Under the pieces are notes generated by a model. The model had not been told where the DNA came from. It was given only the letters and a program-made list of their open reading frames with translations, and searched no databases. From the NCBI GenBank assembly GCA_032358255.1, contig JAULBX010025975.1:1-53848 (forward strand): a DNA stretch of 53,848 nucleotides. Reading direction: 5' to 3'. Shown in pieces: positions 11,901 to 24,826 of this stretch. Made by a program: the position numbers and the translations under genes. Numbering within the stretch: the stretch's first letter is position 1; every line of letters starts with the position of its first letter. The DNA is from Heterotrichella gracilis. Lineage: Eukaryota; Sar; Xanthophyceae; Tribonematales; Xanthonemataceae.

Positions 11901-14900
11901 GCGACTCGGTGAGCTGAACCGCCAGCGTAGCGAGCTGGGCTGAGTGGGCGGTGGATAGCAGGGACAGGCGGTGCTGGGGGGTGGGGTGTGGGGGTGTGGG
12001 GTGAGCGACAAGGGGGGTGAACATGAGGAGGTGGGTCGTGACAGGAATGAAACCCAAGGGCTGCGTGGGCACTGCCTTGGCATGCCTAATCCTCACGTGC
12101 AGTCTCACCCACCCCCACAGATTGGGCGTGGGAGGATGCTGTGCTGCACACTAGGATGACACTATGATGCATACTATAATGCAATAGAACGGGCGGGGCA
12201 GGATCCAATGCACACTGTAATGCATGGTGGTGGCGGTGGGTGTGAGTGATGAAATTGATCACAGACACCAATTTCGTCACTCACACCCACCCACCCACCC
12301 ACGCGGAGGCAGGCCCCAAGCATACAACACTTGCCACCAACACCTTGCCCACCCACCTCCGCCTCCCTGCACGCCTCCTCCGCCTGCTGCTGCGCCATGA
12401 GCGCGTCCAGCTGGGCCTGGGCACTCGCGGCCTCACGCACAGCCCCCTCCACCGCCCGCTCCTCCGCCGCAGCCAGCGCCCCCTCAAGCCGCGCCACCTC
12501 AGCGTCGCGTTCCGCCAGTCGCGCTGCAAGTGCCGATCGCTCCGCCTCTTGGTGGGATAGCTGCTGGGACAGCTGCTGGACCTGGGGATTTGAGGAGGGG
12601 ATGGGGTTTTGACCAGGCAGGTGTCAGCTCAGGTCAGAGGGTTTTCTTTGCTGGTTTATACCAACACTCAGGGTTAGTAAAGAAAAGGTCCAGCAATTCC
12701 ATTCAGGTTTGAAATACAGACTGGAAGTTGAGGGTTATCACGCAGGCCTGCGTCTTGGGCAGGCTTTCTCGCCTAGCCCTGCAGCATGTCTAGGGTTCAA
12801 GGTTCCTCACCTGGCCCTGCAGCGTGCGCGCGGTTGCCTCGGCCGCCTGCCCGCCCGCCCTCAGCCCCGCCGCCTCCGCCATGAGCACAGCGGAAGCAGC
12901 CGCGTGCGCCGCCTCCATCTCAGACACATGCGCACTGCTCACGCCGCGGGAGGATTCGGCGCTGTCCTCCTGCAGGGGTGGGGATCAGGGGCGGGGATCA
13001 GGGGCGGGGATCAGGGATTGCCCATGAGCTGTGCGCAGTGAGAATGCAGTACAGGTCACCAAGGCATCAAAGTTTAGAAGCAATACAAAAGGCCGATAGA
13101 CTGTTGTTTGGGATCAGGGTTCAGGGTCTCAGCTTTGTGCTGTTTTTGTGTGATCTAGCAGGTGAAGCCAGGTTTCCAGCAGCAGCGGATCTGCCCTGGC
13201 ACTGCTTGTAGGAATGCACTTCCAGGATGGGATGTTGTCAGCTCATTGCATGCCATCCAGCCAGATTGGCTACACCCAGCCTTGGCACACCCCTTCCCTT
13301 TATTCCTCCTCGCACCTGCTCCGTGTCCGCCCTGCTGTATGCACTGGCCAGCTCCCCTTGTAGCGCCTGCAGCGAGGCGGTGAGGCCAAGCGCCTGCGCC
13401 TCGGCAGCCAGTGCACGTGTGCGCCACGCCTCGGCATCCCGCTCCAGCTGTGCGTTCACCTCCGCCATTACTTGCCACCGCCGCGCCTCCTCGCGCAGGA
13501 CCGCGGCCTGAGTAGAGAGGAAGGAGTGGTGGTGATGAAAGGTGAAAAAGGATATGTTGTGATTTGATGAGGGGATGTATGTGGCGCATGCTGTCATTGG
13601 TGGCGCACATGGTTCGATGGGCAGTGCTGAAGGATGATGCCTGCTGTGTGGGTGGCGCACAGGGATGTGAAGAATGCAATGATTGCTCCAGTTAACCCAG
13701 TAACATGCCCAGCAATGCTCCTGAGAACCATCCCACACGGCATTCCCAGCAAATACACCCCTCACCTTCCGCAGTGCCAGCCATCGCCTGACGAACGCCT
13801 GCAGGCATGTGACAGCCTTGACCCGCCTGGCCTGAGCCGCCATGCGCTGCGCGGCCCGCTTGCCAGCCAGAGTGTCGCGCAGGAAGCGTTTGCGCGCCAG
13901 GTGCATGCGGGTAGTGGCCTGGATCTTGGTTGCAGCCCGCTCCCTGCAGGCAGAATGGTGAGTAGGATTTAGGGTGGGTGTATATGGGGAGATGGAGCGA
14001 GTAAGTCTCCGAACCGTGCGTTTATGGACTTGAGATTGGGACGCTGTGCTTGCAACATATCTGCAGGATTGTAAAAGTATGGTGGTATACCTTTTGGTGC
14101 TGTGCTATCCGCCCATTTGCCAGTAAACGGATGGATACATACATGATTGCCAGGCATCCCCTGCCACCGCCTTTCCCCCCAGCCACCCACCTGATGCGCG
14201 CCCACAGCATGCGCCGGAACTTGCACACCGTCCACGCAAGCTGGATAATGCCCGCCGCCCGCTCCCGCCTGAGCGCCGTCACCCGCTGCCGCGCCATGAT
14301 GCCCCGCTGCCGCGCCTGCACGGCGATGACCGCACGGCGCACCCGCAGGAATGCGCGCTGCGCCAGGTGGCGGCGCCAGGATGCCTGGATGCGTATGGCC
14401 GAGACGGTGATGCGGCCCAGACGCGCGCTCTGCGAGTAAGGAGGGTGGGTCAGGTTGAGGCTTGCGCTGGGGTGTTAGTGCATGGTGGCGATCACATGTG
14501 CAAGGCACTTGCGAAGGGAGCTTGGCTAGCCCAGCCAGCCGTGGCTCCTTCATGTTGTAGACAACTGCACTCACAATTGCAATTGCAATTACAAATTCCA
14601 ACTCCATTTCCAAATCTGATTCCTAATCCAAAACCGAATTCGAAATCCAAACTTGTATTAAAACTACATTGACAACTACAATCACCATTACAATGACAAG
14701 AAAACCTTCCCAGCACCGCCCTAGGGCATTCTTGCCCACCCACCTCCAGCTGCGCCAGCTGTCCCGCCCTGAGGAACACGCGCGTGTGGCCCAGCTGCCA
14801 CCCCTTCAGGCGCATGGCACGCAGCACGCGACCACACAAGTCACGAGCCATCTCCTGCCCCATGGTCTCGGCGTCCTGGAGGGGAGGGGAGGGTGTGTGT

Positions 14901-17900
14901 GTCAGGGTTCGTTTGGTGGTCCACCACCACAAGCGGTGATGGTCATGGTGGGTGGTGCAGGAGGCTATACGGTTATAATGATGCATCCACGCAGGTGCCC
15001 CTGCCAGCGCCACCGTGTGGTGGAGCTCGATTGCTGCATGGTATTGGCATGCCCGGCCATGGCCATCTGCCACCTGTCATGCTACTCCGCCAATTAGCTG
15101 ACAAGTGTGTGGGTGGTGCCGGGCGAGGGCGATTCCATGTGATGCATGACCGCACCACACCCTAAACCCTAACCACGTGATCGCACCATACCCAGGCCCC
15201 ACACCACGCACCAAACACACCACAGACCGCTCCATAACCGCTCCCTACACTGTACATATTACTCCACAGCCTACACCTCCCACACCCCACCCCTGTACCC
15301 CACCCACCATTGGCTTGTAGCTCCCGTCCGCCAGCAGCAGCCCATAGCGCTGCGCAAATGCAACAAAGGCCTTGCGCGTGGGGAAGCCGGCGCAGGCGAT
15401 GCGCACCGCCTCCAGCACGCCACCCGCACGCAGCTGGTCCAGCACGTATCCAGGGTCCAGGCGCCCCGGCTGGGACAAGGAATTCGGTTTGATGCACCTA
15501 GGGAAGGGGAGGGGAAAGGTAAGTATGTATTTTGCCTGATAGTTTTTACAACAGAACATTCCAGATGGGCAGTTGGCCATATGGCCTGTACTATTATCAC
15601 GTACCACACCACCACCACCGCCACATGTACCACCACCACACCGGATGGCTTTACATTGCTTACTCAATTCCCAGCACCCCCACCCACCTGATGCAGTGCG
15701 GCTGGGTTGAGTTGAGTGCACACCTTGAGCTGCGTGCAGAGATGGGACACCACCCAATGCCTTCCTTTCCACCTTACAACAAACAGCTGCATGTGCAACA
15801 CCCATACCCGCCACCATCACCACATTGCTCCATACCCTTTCATTCCCCCCACCAGCTCAACCCACCCACCTGATGTAGTGCAGCTGCGTAGAGTTGAGCG
15901 TGGCCATGAGCGACTTGAGCTTCATGCGGAACCAAAACCCTAATCCATGCCCTGCTCCCCACCTGGTAAAGAATGGCTGCATGCGCAATACCCACAACCG
16001 CCACAATCGCCACACCTGCCCTAGTCCACTCTATGCCCCTCACCAGCTCGCCGCACTTACCTGATGTAGTGCGGTTGCGTTGAGTTGAGCGTGGCCATGA
16101 GCGATTTGAGCTGCGTGCGGAACTGAGCCCCCACTGTGACAAGCTTGAAGGCGCTGCGCCCCCCCCGCCTACCACCTTTGGGCCCCTCCGCCCCCGCATC
16201 AAATGGGTCTGGGGTGAACAGCTCAGCCAGCAGCGGGCATGTGGAGGCGGACAGGAGCTCTACATGGGTGGCGGCCACAAAGTCCTGCGACAGTGCAGGG
16301 AGTGAGGTGGCGGCACCACTGAAAGAGGGTACAGGGGAGGCTCTTGTGAGGCCAATATGACGCCACCAAATGCTCCCAGATTTGGCTACATGTGAAGCAC
16401 AGCTGAGCTCCACAGGAGACCATAGACATTCCAGGACACAAGGATACGACAGTACAACACAAGGGGCCTGGACCAGGGATGACAATACAATTACGATGCC
16501 CCATGTGCATGTACCAATCGAAACATGTGAACGGAACATCGCCAAAGTTTTGAAGCACTACAGGGCCCTGCAAGAAGAGTCAAGCACATGCGCCCTTAAG
16601 CACCCCGTCAATCTCCCCCCACCTTGTTCTTCGCCATCATCATCTCGCTGTTGTACTCCACCTTGCCGGCGTAGTGGTCCACCTTGAACGCATGCTGCGG
16701 CCGCTTGGGCGCCTCAAATCGTGGCAGCGGTGCAAGCTGAGTGCGCAGCATGTGGGCAAGGTCCTGCGGCACGAGTAGGTGGCGGTGGGACGAGGGCATT
16801 GGTCAGTGTTTCATTGAGCAATCCGAATAATAACGTGCATGCCAAGGATGGGTGTGGAGGTGGAATGGTAAGGTGCATGCCAAGGATGGGTGTGGAGCTG
16901 GACAGGTGGCTTCCATTGCAGTGGGCAGAGCGGTGTGTGGTTATGCCATCAATCTGCAATGCATCACAATATCAGCAATCCATCTCCTCCCCACGCCGAC
17001 CAGCATATCCCCACTATCCCAACCACCGCAATGCCCCCCCTCCTCCCAACTGTTTTGGGTTTAGGGTTTATACCTAAATCCTGCACACCCTATAACCTAA
17101 ACTCACCTGGTATGTGACCCTGGGCAGCCTGCAGGCCTCGTCAATGATTGGGAACACGCCCAGCCCCTTGTCCCCCTCAAGCAGGTCTAGGCAGTCCTGG
17201 TTGTCAACGAACTGCACGTACGACCAGTCGATGCCCTCGCGCTTGTACTCCTCCTGCTCGCCCTGGGGGATCGTGGGGTAGGGAGGAGGGGTTAGAGCAT
17301 GTAGTGTGTAAGAGATGGGAAGGGCATGGTGGGTGATGCGGGCAAAGGCAACCTGAAAGGAGGTATTGGCGTGGGATATTGGCGGAGGATCTCACAAGGA
17401 GAGCCAGGGCAAGCATGTATGCGGGTGGGCGTTGGGAGAGGGATGGCGCATACAATGCCAACAGCCCTATATTCCCACTGCAGTCACAAAGCCCTCTACC
17501 CTCCACCAACAACCCAGCCGCCCAGTCAACTGGGATGCATACCTTGAACACGTGCGCATTGAACTGTTGCTGCAATCGCTCATTGGCCAGGTTGATGCAC
17601 AGCTGCTCAAATGAGTTGTCTTGGAAATGTTCGAACCCGTAGATGTCAAGGATGCCGATGGTGCGCGCAGCGGAGGAGGCGGAATTGTCTGCAGGGGCGG
17701 GGAGTATTAAATGGTGGGCATTGGTGGGCGGGGTGTGGTTATGAGCTGGGCCCAAAGGGGCGAGGACAAGACCTTCCCTTTTGTACATATATTATATTCG
17801 AGTTATTTTCAATTGCAACACACGATGTACCGACGATATTGTCGATTGTGGCCTCGATGCATTCTGGGCATTTTTCAGAGTGCTGACACGAGACCCATAT

Positions 17901-20900
17901 GCAGAACTCCATGATGTGACAACACCACACTCTGGAACCTACTCGTGGAGATCTTCTTGTTGATGGCCGCCACAATCCAGTCAAACAGGCGCGCATAAAT
18001 AGTCTTGGCCAGCGCCTCCCTTGACTCCCTGGCCGCCCTCACGTCAAGCTGCTTGGTGATGGAGTCACCCACGGTCTCAATCACGCGCGTGGTCAGGGCA
18101 AGGAACAGGCCGGTGGGGGTGACCTGGGTACATGGTGCGGAAGTGGGTGGTAAGGCGAGGTGCGATGACGTGGGGGTAAGGGGGGTGCTGCTGTCGGGGT
18201 GGACCTTGCTGGGATGGGGGCGTGGCAAGGTGCAATGGCCTACACCATAAACCCCATACCAAGGGGGTGAGATGCCTGCGCATGACTTGCATGCACTGGG
18301 CGGTGCAAATGGCGCGGGGCGAAAACCAATGACCTGCAGGCAAGCGAGCATTTAAAAACCGGCCGCTTAATCCGGAGCAAGGGTTTGCCCACCGCTGCCT
18401 ACAGGTGGTCCAAATCCATCGTGCCCTAACCCTGCGCTAGGGTTTTTTCCCACCTCCAGCATGGCCGCCGCCGCCTCAAGCGCCGCCTGTGCCCGCTCCC
18501 CATCCACCTGCGCGTCATCGTCCTCCCCCTGCCTGAACTCCACGTTCCCCAGGTGCAGCACCGCCGCCACCAGCGCCAGGATGCGCTGCTGCTCGCCAGG
18601 TGTCAGCCCCACAATGTGCATGGCGTCCAGCGTGTCGCGCAGCCCCTCGGCGTCATCGCAGCCGTCAATGGATGTGCACTCTGATCCTGACAGGTAGCGG
18701 AAGCCCTGGGCGCCGCACTCCAGCCTGCACGAGGGGGGCAGGGTGGTGTTTGATGAGTACATGCAAGGGGGCATACTAGTCGTGTAGCACTCCCTGAGGC
18801 AGGGGAGCCATGCGGATAATCATTCCCTGATGCATGAGATGCATGTAGAGATTCCAAGTCACAGGCCATGTAAGAAAACTGCCCATTGTTCCCCACCCCA
18901 CATGCTGCATCCACCTCGCCTGCCTGAGCAGCTTCCCCGTTGCCCTGCAGGGCCCTGGTGCATGTGCCATGAATCATGGCCCATGGTGCATGCCACAGCA
19001 GGCCCACAGGCTGCCCACCGCACCCACCCACATACCCCCTTGCTCCCTCTTCTCCCCCACAGCCCCACCCACCTCAGCTGCTTGCGCAGCTCGTCCGTCG
19101 CCCCCGCGCACAGCTGGTAGAATATGTGGTAGGAGCGTTCAGGCGAGGTGATGGACACAACCCGGGACTTCTCAAGCAGGTAGGTGCTAATGGTGGCGCC
19201 AGTCACGCGCCCGTACAGGTCAAACTTGATCTCCACAAACTTGCCGAAGCGCGAGGAGTTGTTGTTGCGCGAGGTCTTGGCGTTGCCAAATGCCTCCAGC
19301 AGGGGGTTGGACTCAAGGACCTGGGGAGGGGAGGGCAAGGGAGGTGAAGGCGCGGCGGCGGTGTACCCAACATACTTACATATGTTATCCTTTCCTGAAC
19401 TGAGTACATTCACATGCAGCTATGTGGACACATGAGCCATTCGCATTCTACACTGCAAAGGCTGAAACAAAGAAGCTAAAAAGGGGGTGATTGGCGAACG
19501 AAATTAATTGGCAGTTGTGTTCATTCAAGTGTCTTCCCCCATGGATACATTTCCATTTCTCCTCCCCTTGCACCCTGCCCCCCATGAATACATTTCCCGT
19601 TTTCCTCCCCTTGCCCTCTGCCCTCCATTGATCAGTTCCCATTTCTCTCCACTCGTCCCCCATCCCCCATTGATCAATTTCCAATTGGTCAATTTCCTCC
19701 CCACCCACATGCACCCCCTCCCCCCCAAAACGCTCAAGTTGCTACGCCCACCTACCTGCTCCTCTATGGGCGTGGTGTCCTTGCTCAGCCTCCCGTTGGA
19801 CTCGAAAGAAGCGGGCAGGCGGGAGGCAACGCGAGACAGCGAGCGTGCACGGGGCGATGATACAGGGCTGTTTGAGGAGAGCGTCCTGGCAACAATGGAA
19901 AGGGTTTAAAGTTAGGAGGAGAGCGTCCTGCCAAGATGCGGAAGGTCCATTGGCCCATGCATGGGGTGGGGGTATCTGTGGCAGTAGGCGGGTTCAGATC
20001 GACCAAGGGCTGCACCACATTGCCATTGAAAGTGTACATGCACTGCCCATGCGTGATCCCCACCAAGAATGTGTCCCTCCCGTGCATTACCCTACCGTAG
20101 TGCTTTACCCTGCGTAGTTTACTATAATATTCCTGGCATGTGGCGTGTACATAATGTACACATGCAGATCCTTACTGGGCTGGCCCATGGACTGAGTAAC
20201 AGAAGAAACCCATTCCGTGCGCACAACAATAATGTTGCTGCCACATCCACCATCCTCCCCAACGCCCCTCCATCTCTATCGCCTGTCCCCACCTGAGCAG
20301 CGCCTTGCCGGTGTGCTGTGGCCCCGCCCTGTGCGCCAGGTATTGCATCACCGCCTTGGCGCTCTCGGTCTTGCCCGCACCCGACTCCCCGCTGATGAGA
20401 ATGGACTGGGGCTGCGAGTCAACCATCATGGCGGAGAAGGCCTGCGGGGAAGGAGGGGCGGGGAGGGGTTGCCATGCGTGTGGCGCCAGATGGTGGTGTG
20501 CATTACCCCATGCGGTGTGAATGAGGTGGTGTTCAGGATTGGAGCGGGACGTGATTGGTGGTGCATGCTGGGTGCTGCCCTTGGTGGATGCGCGGAGGGG
20601 TGGGTGCTGTGCTTTGTGTGTGCTGTAGGTGGTAGGTGGTAGGTGCCGCATCGCGCTACCAGCGTGCTGCGCGTGTGCGTGCAGTGCCACCCTGGGCAAG
20701 GCTGTAGGGTTTAAAATTTAGGGTGCGGCGCAGCTGCCTTTGTGTATGGCGTGCAGAGCAAGGAGTGAGGAGGTGAGTGGTGCACCATGCAGCCCTATGG
20801 TCCAGATCCATCTACATATGTGGCACAGGTGCGATGCATCCCTCGAGGTAGCCATACGCCGCTGCCGGGTGCCACCCAATTATGTCCCTCTGCCTCCTTG

Positions 20901-21989
20901 ATACATGAATGCCGCTGGCCACAAGGCTTTCCAAAACCACCACTTCGCGTGGTACAGCTACCTACAGCTACGAGGGTTGTTTGAAGTCCCTACCTGCTCC
21001 GCTATTGCATACAGGTGCGGCGACAGCTCGCCCAGCTGCACGCCCCGGTACTGCTGCATCATGCGAGTGCCATACAACTGGCGCAGCTTCTTGTGCGGGT
21101 TAGTCTGGTGGGGGTGGAGGGGAGGGAGGGGGGTCAGAGGGGTGAACGGGGTGTTGGATGTGTGGGCGAGCGCACACTAGAATGCACGTGGCCACCCGGC
21201 ATGTAGCAGGTGCAGGTGATTACTGGGTGCATGGGGGTCACAGATAACGATGCCATGTGTGTTGTGACCCTTGCTGTGGGCGCATATATACGCAGTGCTG
21301 TGTAGCGGGAGTAGTAGTCTTGCGTTCGCACCGCTATGAGTATGTTTGCACTGTAGGTGTAGATCATGTCCAGGGAGTAGCGCACTTGCAGGGTGTGGAG
21401 GATACTGCGGGCGGGGCAGGCAGTGAGCGGCGCACACCAAGGGGGGTGGAGGGTGAAGGGGTCCTAGTGCAGTGCCAGGGTGTGCATGGTCAACTGTATG
21501 AGAATGCTAGCAGACCCCAACAGGGAGGCAAGGTGAAATAACACCAATAGCAGCATGTCCACAGTATGAGTGTCAGGAGGGCTGTGTCAACCAGAGCACG
21601 GTGTACACTGCACCTAGCCAGGTGAAGACCATATGCATGCATACACGGAGTTGGGCACTTACACTCCTGAGGGCCACACGGGTGCAGTGAACCTACCCAG
21701 GCTCGTGCAGAAAGTCGCTTTTGACCAGATCGTCCACCGCGTCGTCGCGCTCGTTCTGCAGCGGGCAGTCTATCGCGCTGCACCGCACGGGCTCAGCATG
21801 GCCCTCCACCTCCAGCACCAACGTGGGCACGGCAGCCGCTGCGTTCTCCACGGCAGCCACGCGTCCTTTCTGCCATTTCGCCACTTTTGACTTGTCGGTG
21901 GTGCCGTACAGCGGGACCCATACCGAGGCGCCAACGTGGTACGAGCCATTGGGAGGCTCGGCCTGGGAGCTGGCTGCGTTGGGCGCCAT
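5922..21989 (-). CDS. Class XI myosin heavy chain, 30 exons, 1813 aa
   Basis: Actin-based processive motor of the plant/algal class XI (myosin V-like) type, moving organelles and vesicles along F-actin. Thirty exons close in phase from ATG 21989 (GCCATGG context) to TAG at 5924-5922. Domain order: SH3-like N-domain (about residues 10-60), motor head (to about 815) with P-loop GESGAGKT at 177-184, switch [11 protein letters not shown] at 271-280 and switch II DIYGFE at 500-505, about five IQ motifs (815-954), coiled coil (954-1243), a Pro/Ala/Gly linker, and a C-terminal dilute (DIL) cargo-binding domain. The DIL domain excludes class VIII. At 1813 aa it is longer than the usual 1500 or so, through a loop-1 insertion and a Gly-rich insertion in the tail. 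It is divergent from the ubiquitin fusion gene, with ATGs 676 bp apart. Many introns carry decayed copies of the neighbouring exon edge. Confidence 0.9.
6967..7180. repeat. Tandem copies of a DIL exon 5' edge
   Basis: The acceptor side of myosin exon 28 (6967-7048) is repeated at 7061-7140 with about 90% identity, period about 94 bases; both contain GTCCTCGCCCTGCAAGGGG. A weaker third copy of the CGCAGCAGAGGG part lies near 7155-7195. The second copy keeps the CTTGCAG acceptor and the GEDVVPLLR reading frame before it decays. Confidence 0.8.
7295..7386. repeat. Short tandem repeat with AAGAACCC units in a myosin intron
   Basis: Imperfect units built on CTACACC, CATCAAGAACCC and CGCCCTCAAGAACC repeat four to five times over about 90 bases, ending next to the donor of exon 27. 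Minisatellite-like; no function seen. Confidence 0.6.
7741..7985. repeat. Duplicated 3' edge of the DIL exon encoding LLLRRDCCS
   Basis: The donor edge of myosin exon 26 (about 7921-7985) recurs at 7741-7800 as a diverged copy; both begin ACCTTGACCG and continue with a GAGCAGCA...GCAACGCATC pattern. The copy keeps the donor (CAAG|GTACTG on the minus strand) but its reading frame is degraded. Confidence 0.65.
8035..8281. repeat. Triplicated 5' edge of DIL exon 26 joined by TTTAGGG units
   Basis: Copy 1 (8035-8116, true exon edge plus flank), copy 2 (8117-8198) and copy 3 (8199-8281) share GCATCAT..CAACCAGC..GGCAATGG..CCAAGCAGCTC. Period is 82 bases between copies 1 and 2. Each junction carries AGGGTTTAGGGTTTAGGG. 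Copy 2 retains an acceptor (CCCAG) and encodes [18 protein letters not shown], nearly the same as the real exon start; copy 3 has lost the acceptor. Confidence 0.85.
8720..8809. repeat. Duplicated acceptor edge of myosin exon 25
   Basis: GCTCTGGGCTGCAG occurs at 8720-8733, spanning the exon 25 acceptor, and again at 8796-8809, 76 bases further into the intron, with looser similarity around it. Confidence 0.6.
9222..9461. repeat. Duplicated 5' edge of myosin exon 24
   Basis: Thirty-four bases at 9222-9255, covering the exon 24 start, recur at 9428-9461 with a single A/G difference. The copy lacks the flanking CTGTGGGG acceptor context, so it is unlikely to be spliced. Confidence 0.8.
9852..10150. 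repeat. Duplicated 3' edge of myosin exon 23
   Basis: About 65 bases at 10086-10150 (exon 23 donor edge, encoding [16 protein letters not shown]) recur at about 9852-9917 with roughly 92% identity. In the copy the donor reads GAGATGG instead of GAGGTGG, destroying the GT. Confidence 0.8.
10246..10530. repeat. Triplicated 5' edge of myosin exon 23
   Basis: The string CAGGCCAAAGTGGTGC occurs at the exon 23 acceptor edge (about 10263-10278), near 10411-10426 and near 10508-10523. The third copy extends further into the exon with GACCAGCAGCTGGAG. So both edges of this exon are copied into its flanking introns. Confidence 0.8.
12238..12288. repeat. 20-bp inverted repeat (hairpin) in a myosin intron
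   Basis: Left arm 12238-12257 and right arm 12269-12288 are reverse complements with one mismatch, separated by 11 bases. The arms read GGGTGTGAGTGATGAAATTG and CAATTTCGTCACTCACACCC. It sits between exons 19 and 20, and would fold as a stable stem in the pre-mRNA. It could be a relic of a small inverted-repeat element. Confidence 0.75.
12975..13020. repeat. Three 14-bp tandem units GGGGATCAGGGGCG
   Basis: Units of GGGGATCAGGGGCG repeat three times directly beside the acceptor of myosin exon 18, so length changes would alter the polypyrimidine tract on the minus strand. Confidence 0.7.
13766..14429 (-). other. Myosin neck, IQ motifs, exons 15-16
   Basis: Exons 14429-14191 and 13943-13766. 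IQ-type light-chain/calmodulin sites begin at [60 protein letters not shown] and [18 protein letters not shown] count five clear motifs; class XI myosins usually have six, and the stretch [15 protein letters not shown] may be a degenerate one. The spacing is about 23-25 residues as expected for a lever arm. Confidence 0.8.
14571..14700. repeat. Degenerate hexanucleotide array in a myosin intron
   Basis: The stretch divides into six-base units such as TTGCAA, TTACAA, ATTCCA, ACTCCA, TTTCCA, AATCTG, ATTCCT, AATCCA, and is much richer in A/T than its surroundings. It resembles a decayed version of the ATTCCA array in the Pol eta gene (28684-28775). Confidence 0.6.
15690..16120. repeat. Triplicated 3' edge of myosin motor exon 12
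   Basis: The exon 12 donor edge (about 16055-16120, encoding [17 protein letters not shown]) has a close copy at about 15865-15930, whose translation reads [17 protein letters not shown] with donor AG|GTGGGT, and a shorter copy near 15687-15738. The intron sequence beyond the donor is copied too. The nearer copy would be in frame and translatable. Confidence 0.85.
19540..19705. repeat. Minisatellite of about 45-bp degenerate units
   Basis: Units built on CCCATGAATACATTTCC..TTTCTCCTCCCCTTGC recur about four times in the intron between myosin exons 5 and 6, drifting from one end to the other. Confidence 0.6.
19875..19935. repeat. Duplicated acceptor of the myosin loop-1 exon
   Basis: GAGAGCGTCCTG occurs at 19877-19888 (true exon 5 acceptor) and again about 42 bases upstream in the transcript at 19919-19930. 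Using the outer acceptor would put TAA in frame after four codons, so it should be silent or trigger decay. Confidence 0.7.
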
Positions 21990-24003
<2,014 letters not shown>

Positions 24004-24826
24004 ATGGTGGACAAATGCAATTGCAGCAGAATCTTTGGGGGTTCCAGGGGGGGCATTCATGAGAATGGTTGTCAAGGGTGCTTGGTGTTACAACCCAGGA
24101 GTTGATTGATAGCAGTGGCTGAAGAATGAACGGTGGCTGGGACAAAAAGGCTTCCGTTCTCACTTTAGTGCAGTGACAGAGGCGCACTAGGAAGTACAAA
24201 TATACAGCATGTATCAAGCAAACTTGTGGGAAGGTCCATGTTGACAGTTGCAACAATGCCCCCCGCTCCGCTTTTGGAAAGAGCAAGCCTAGAAGCGCTT
24301 TCAAAGCCATATCAAGGGGCTTCTTTATGGCATATGCAGCCCCTGTAGTGAGCAGTGCAAGAACTGTATATATTTTGTAACAGGTATATACAGGTTAATT
24401 GCCCAATTTGGTACCTACCATGCTATGTCTAGACAGGTTCAACCGGGCTGGCCTGATATGATCTTATCAAGCTTTCACCCAGCAGCGCGCAACTTGATAC
24501 AAAGTGTAGCCAGCCAGGCCAGCCTGGTGACTGCTTTGGACACGATTATGACAACAACGGACTCCAATGTCACCAGGTGGACCAACCAAACGCCTTGCCA
24601 AGCAAACGCCTTGCCATTGTAGTGCACAGGACATGGACTGCTGATTAGGGTCATTAGGGTTTTGAGCAGAGCTGAGCTGAAACGGTGCTGTGGCTTTGGA
24701 GATTTTAGTATGTGTGTAAGATGTTAAAGCTCTTTACATCGGCAAGTTTAACAGTCATTTCTGAAACAGCATCTACTGTGGCAGCCATTGAGGTTGCAGG
24801 CACCGTCACCACCCCGCGCAGCCACG
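24004..24826. other. 3' flank of ubiquitin fusion and 5' flank of scramblase
   Basis: No exon seen. TGTAA at 24376-24380, about 370 bases after the ubiquitin-fusion stop, is the likely poly(A) signal. The remainder up to 24826 should hold the scramblase promoter; ATGs at 24712 and elsewhere here do not lead into supported frames. Confidence 0.5.

Larger units (their letters stand above)
11330..13507 (-). other. Myosin coiled-coil rod, exons 17-21
   Basis: Exons 13507-13316, 12969-12811, 12581-12357, 11973-11851 and 11498-11330. Translation is rich in Ala, Glu, Gln, Arg and Leu with heptad character, for example the stretch beginning [20 protein letters not shown], and without helix-breaking residues until the end of exon 21. 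This fits a dimerising rod of about 290 residues. All five exons begin in phase 0. Confidence 0.8.
14744..21989 (-). other. Myosin motor head, exons 1-14
   Basis: Exons: 21989-21697, 21404-21332, 21104-20994, 20441-20293, 19885-19756, 19320-19073, 18724-18454, 18123-17943, 17688-17543, 17262-17107, 16763-16623, 16284-16061, 15497-15308, 14875-14744. Exon 1 carries the N-terminal SH3-like fold ([11 protein letters not shown] region), exon 3 [13 protein letters not shown], exon 4 the P-loop, exon 6 switch I, exon 9 switch II, exon 12 ends at STQPHYIR and exon 13 continues with CIKPN, the usual junction near the actin-binding region. The TEDS position, sixteen residues before the acidic residue of EALAK, is Asp445, so the head should not need heavy-chain phosphorylation at that site. 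Loop 1 (exon 5) is enlarged and Ser/Arg-rich; loop 2 holds the basic patch KGGRRGGR. Confidence 0.9.

Noticed and set aside
24788..24826. Upstream in-frame ATG for the scramblase
   Set aside because: The extra residues MRLQAPSPPRAAT are not typical of the family and the ATG at 24827 has a better context. A transit-like role cannot be excluded.
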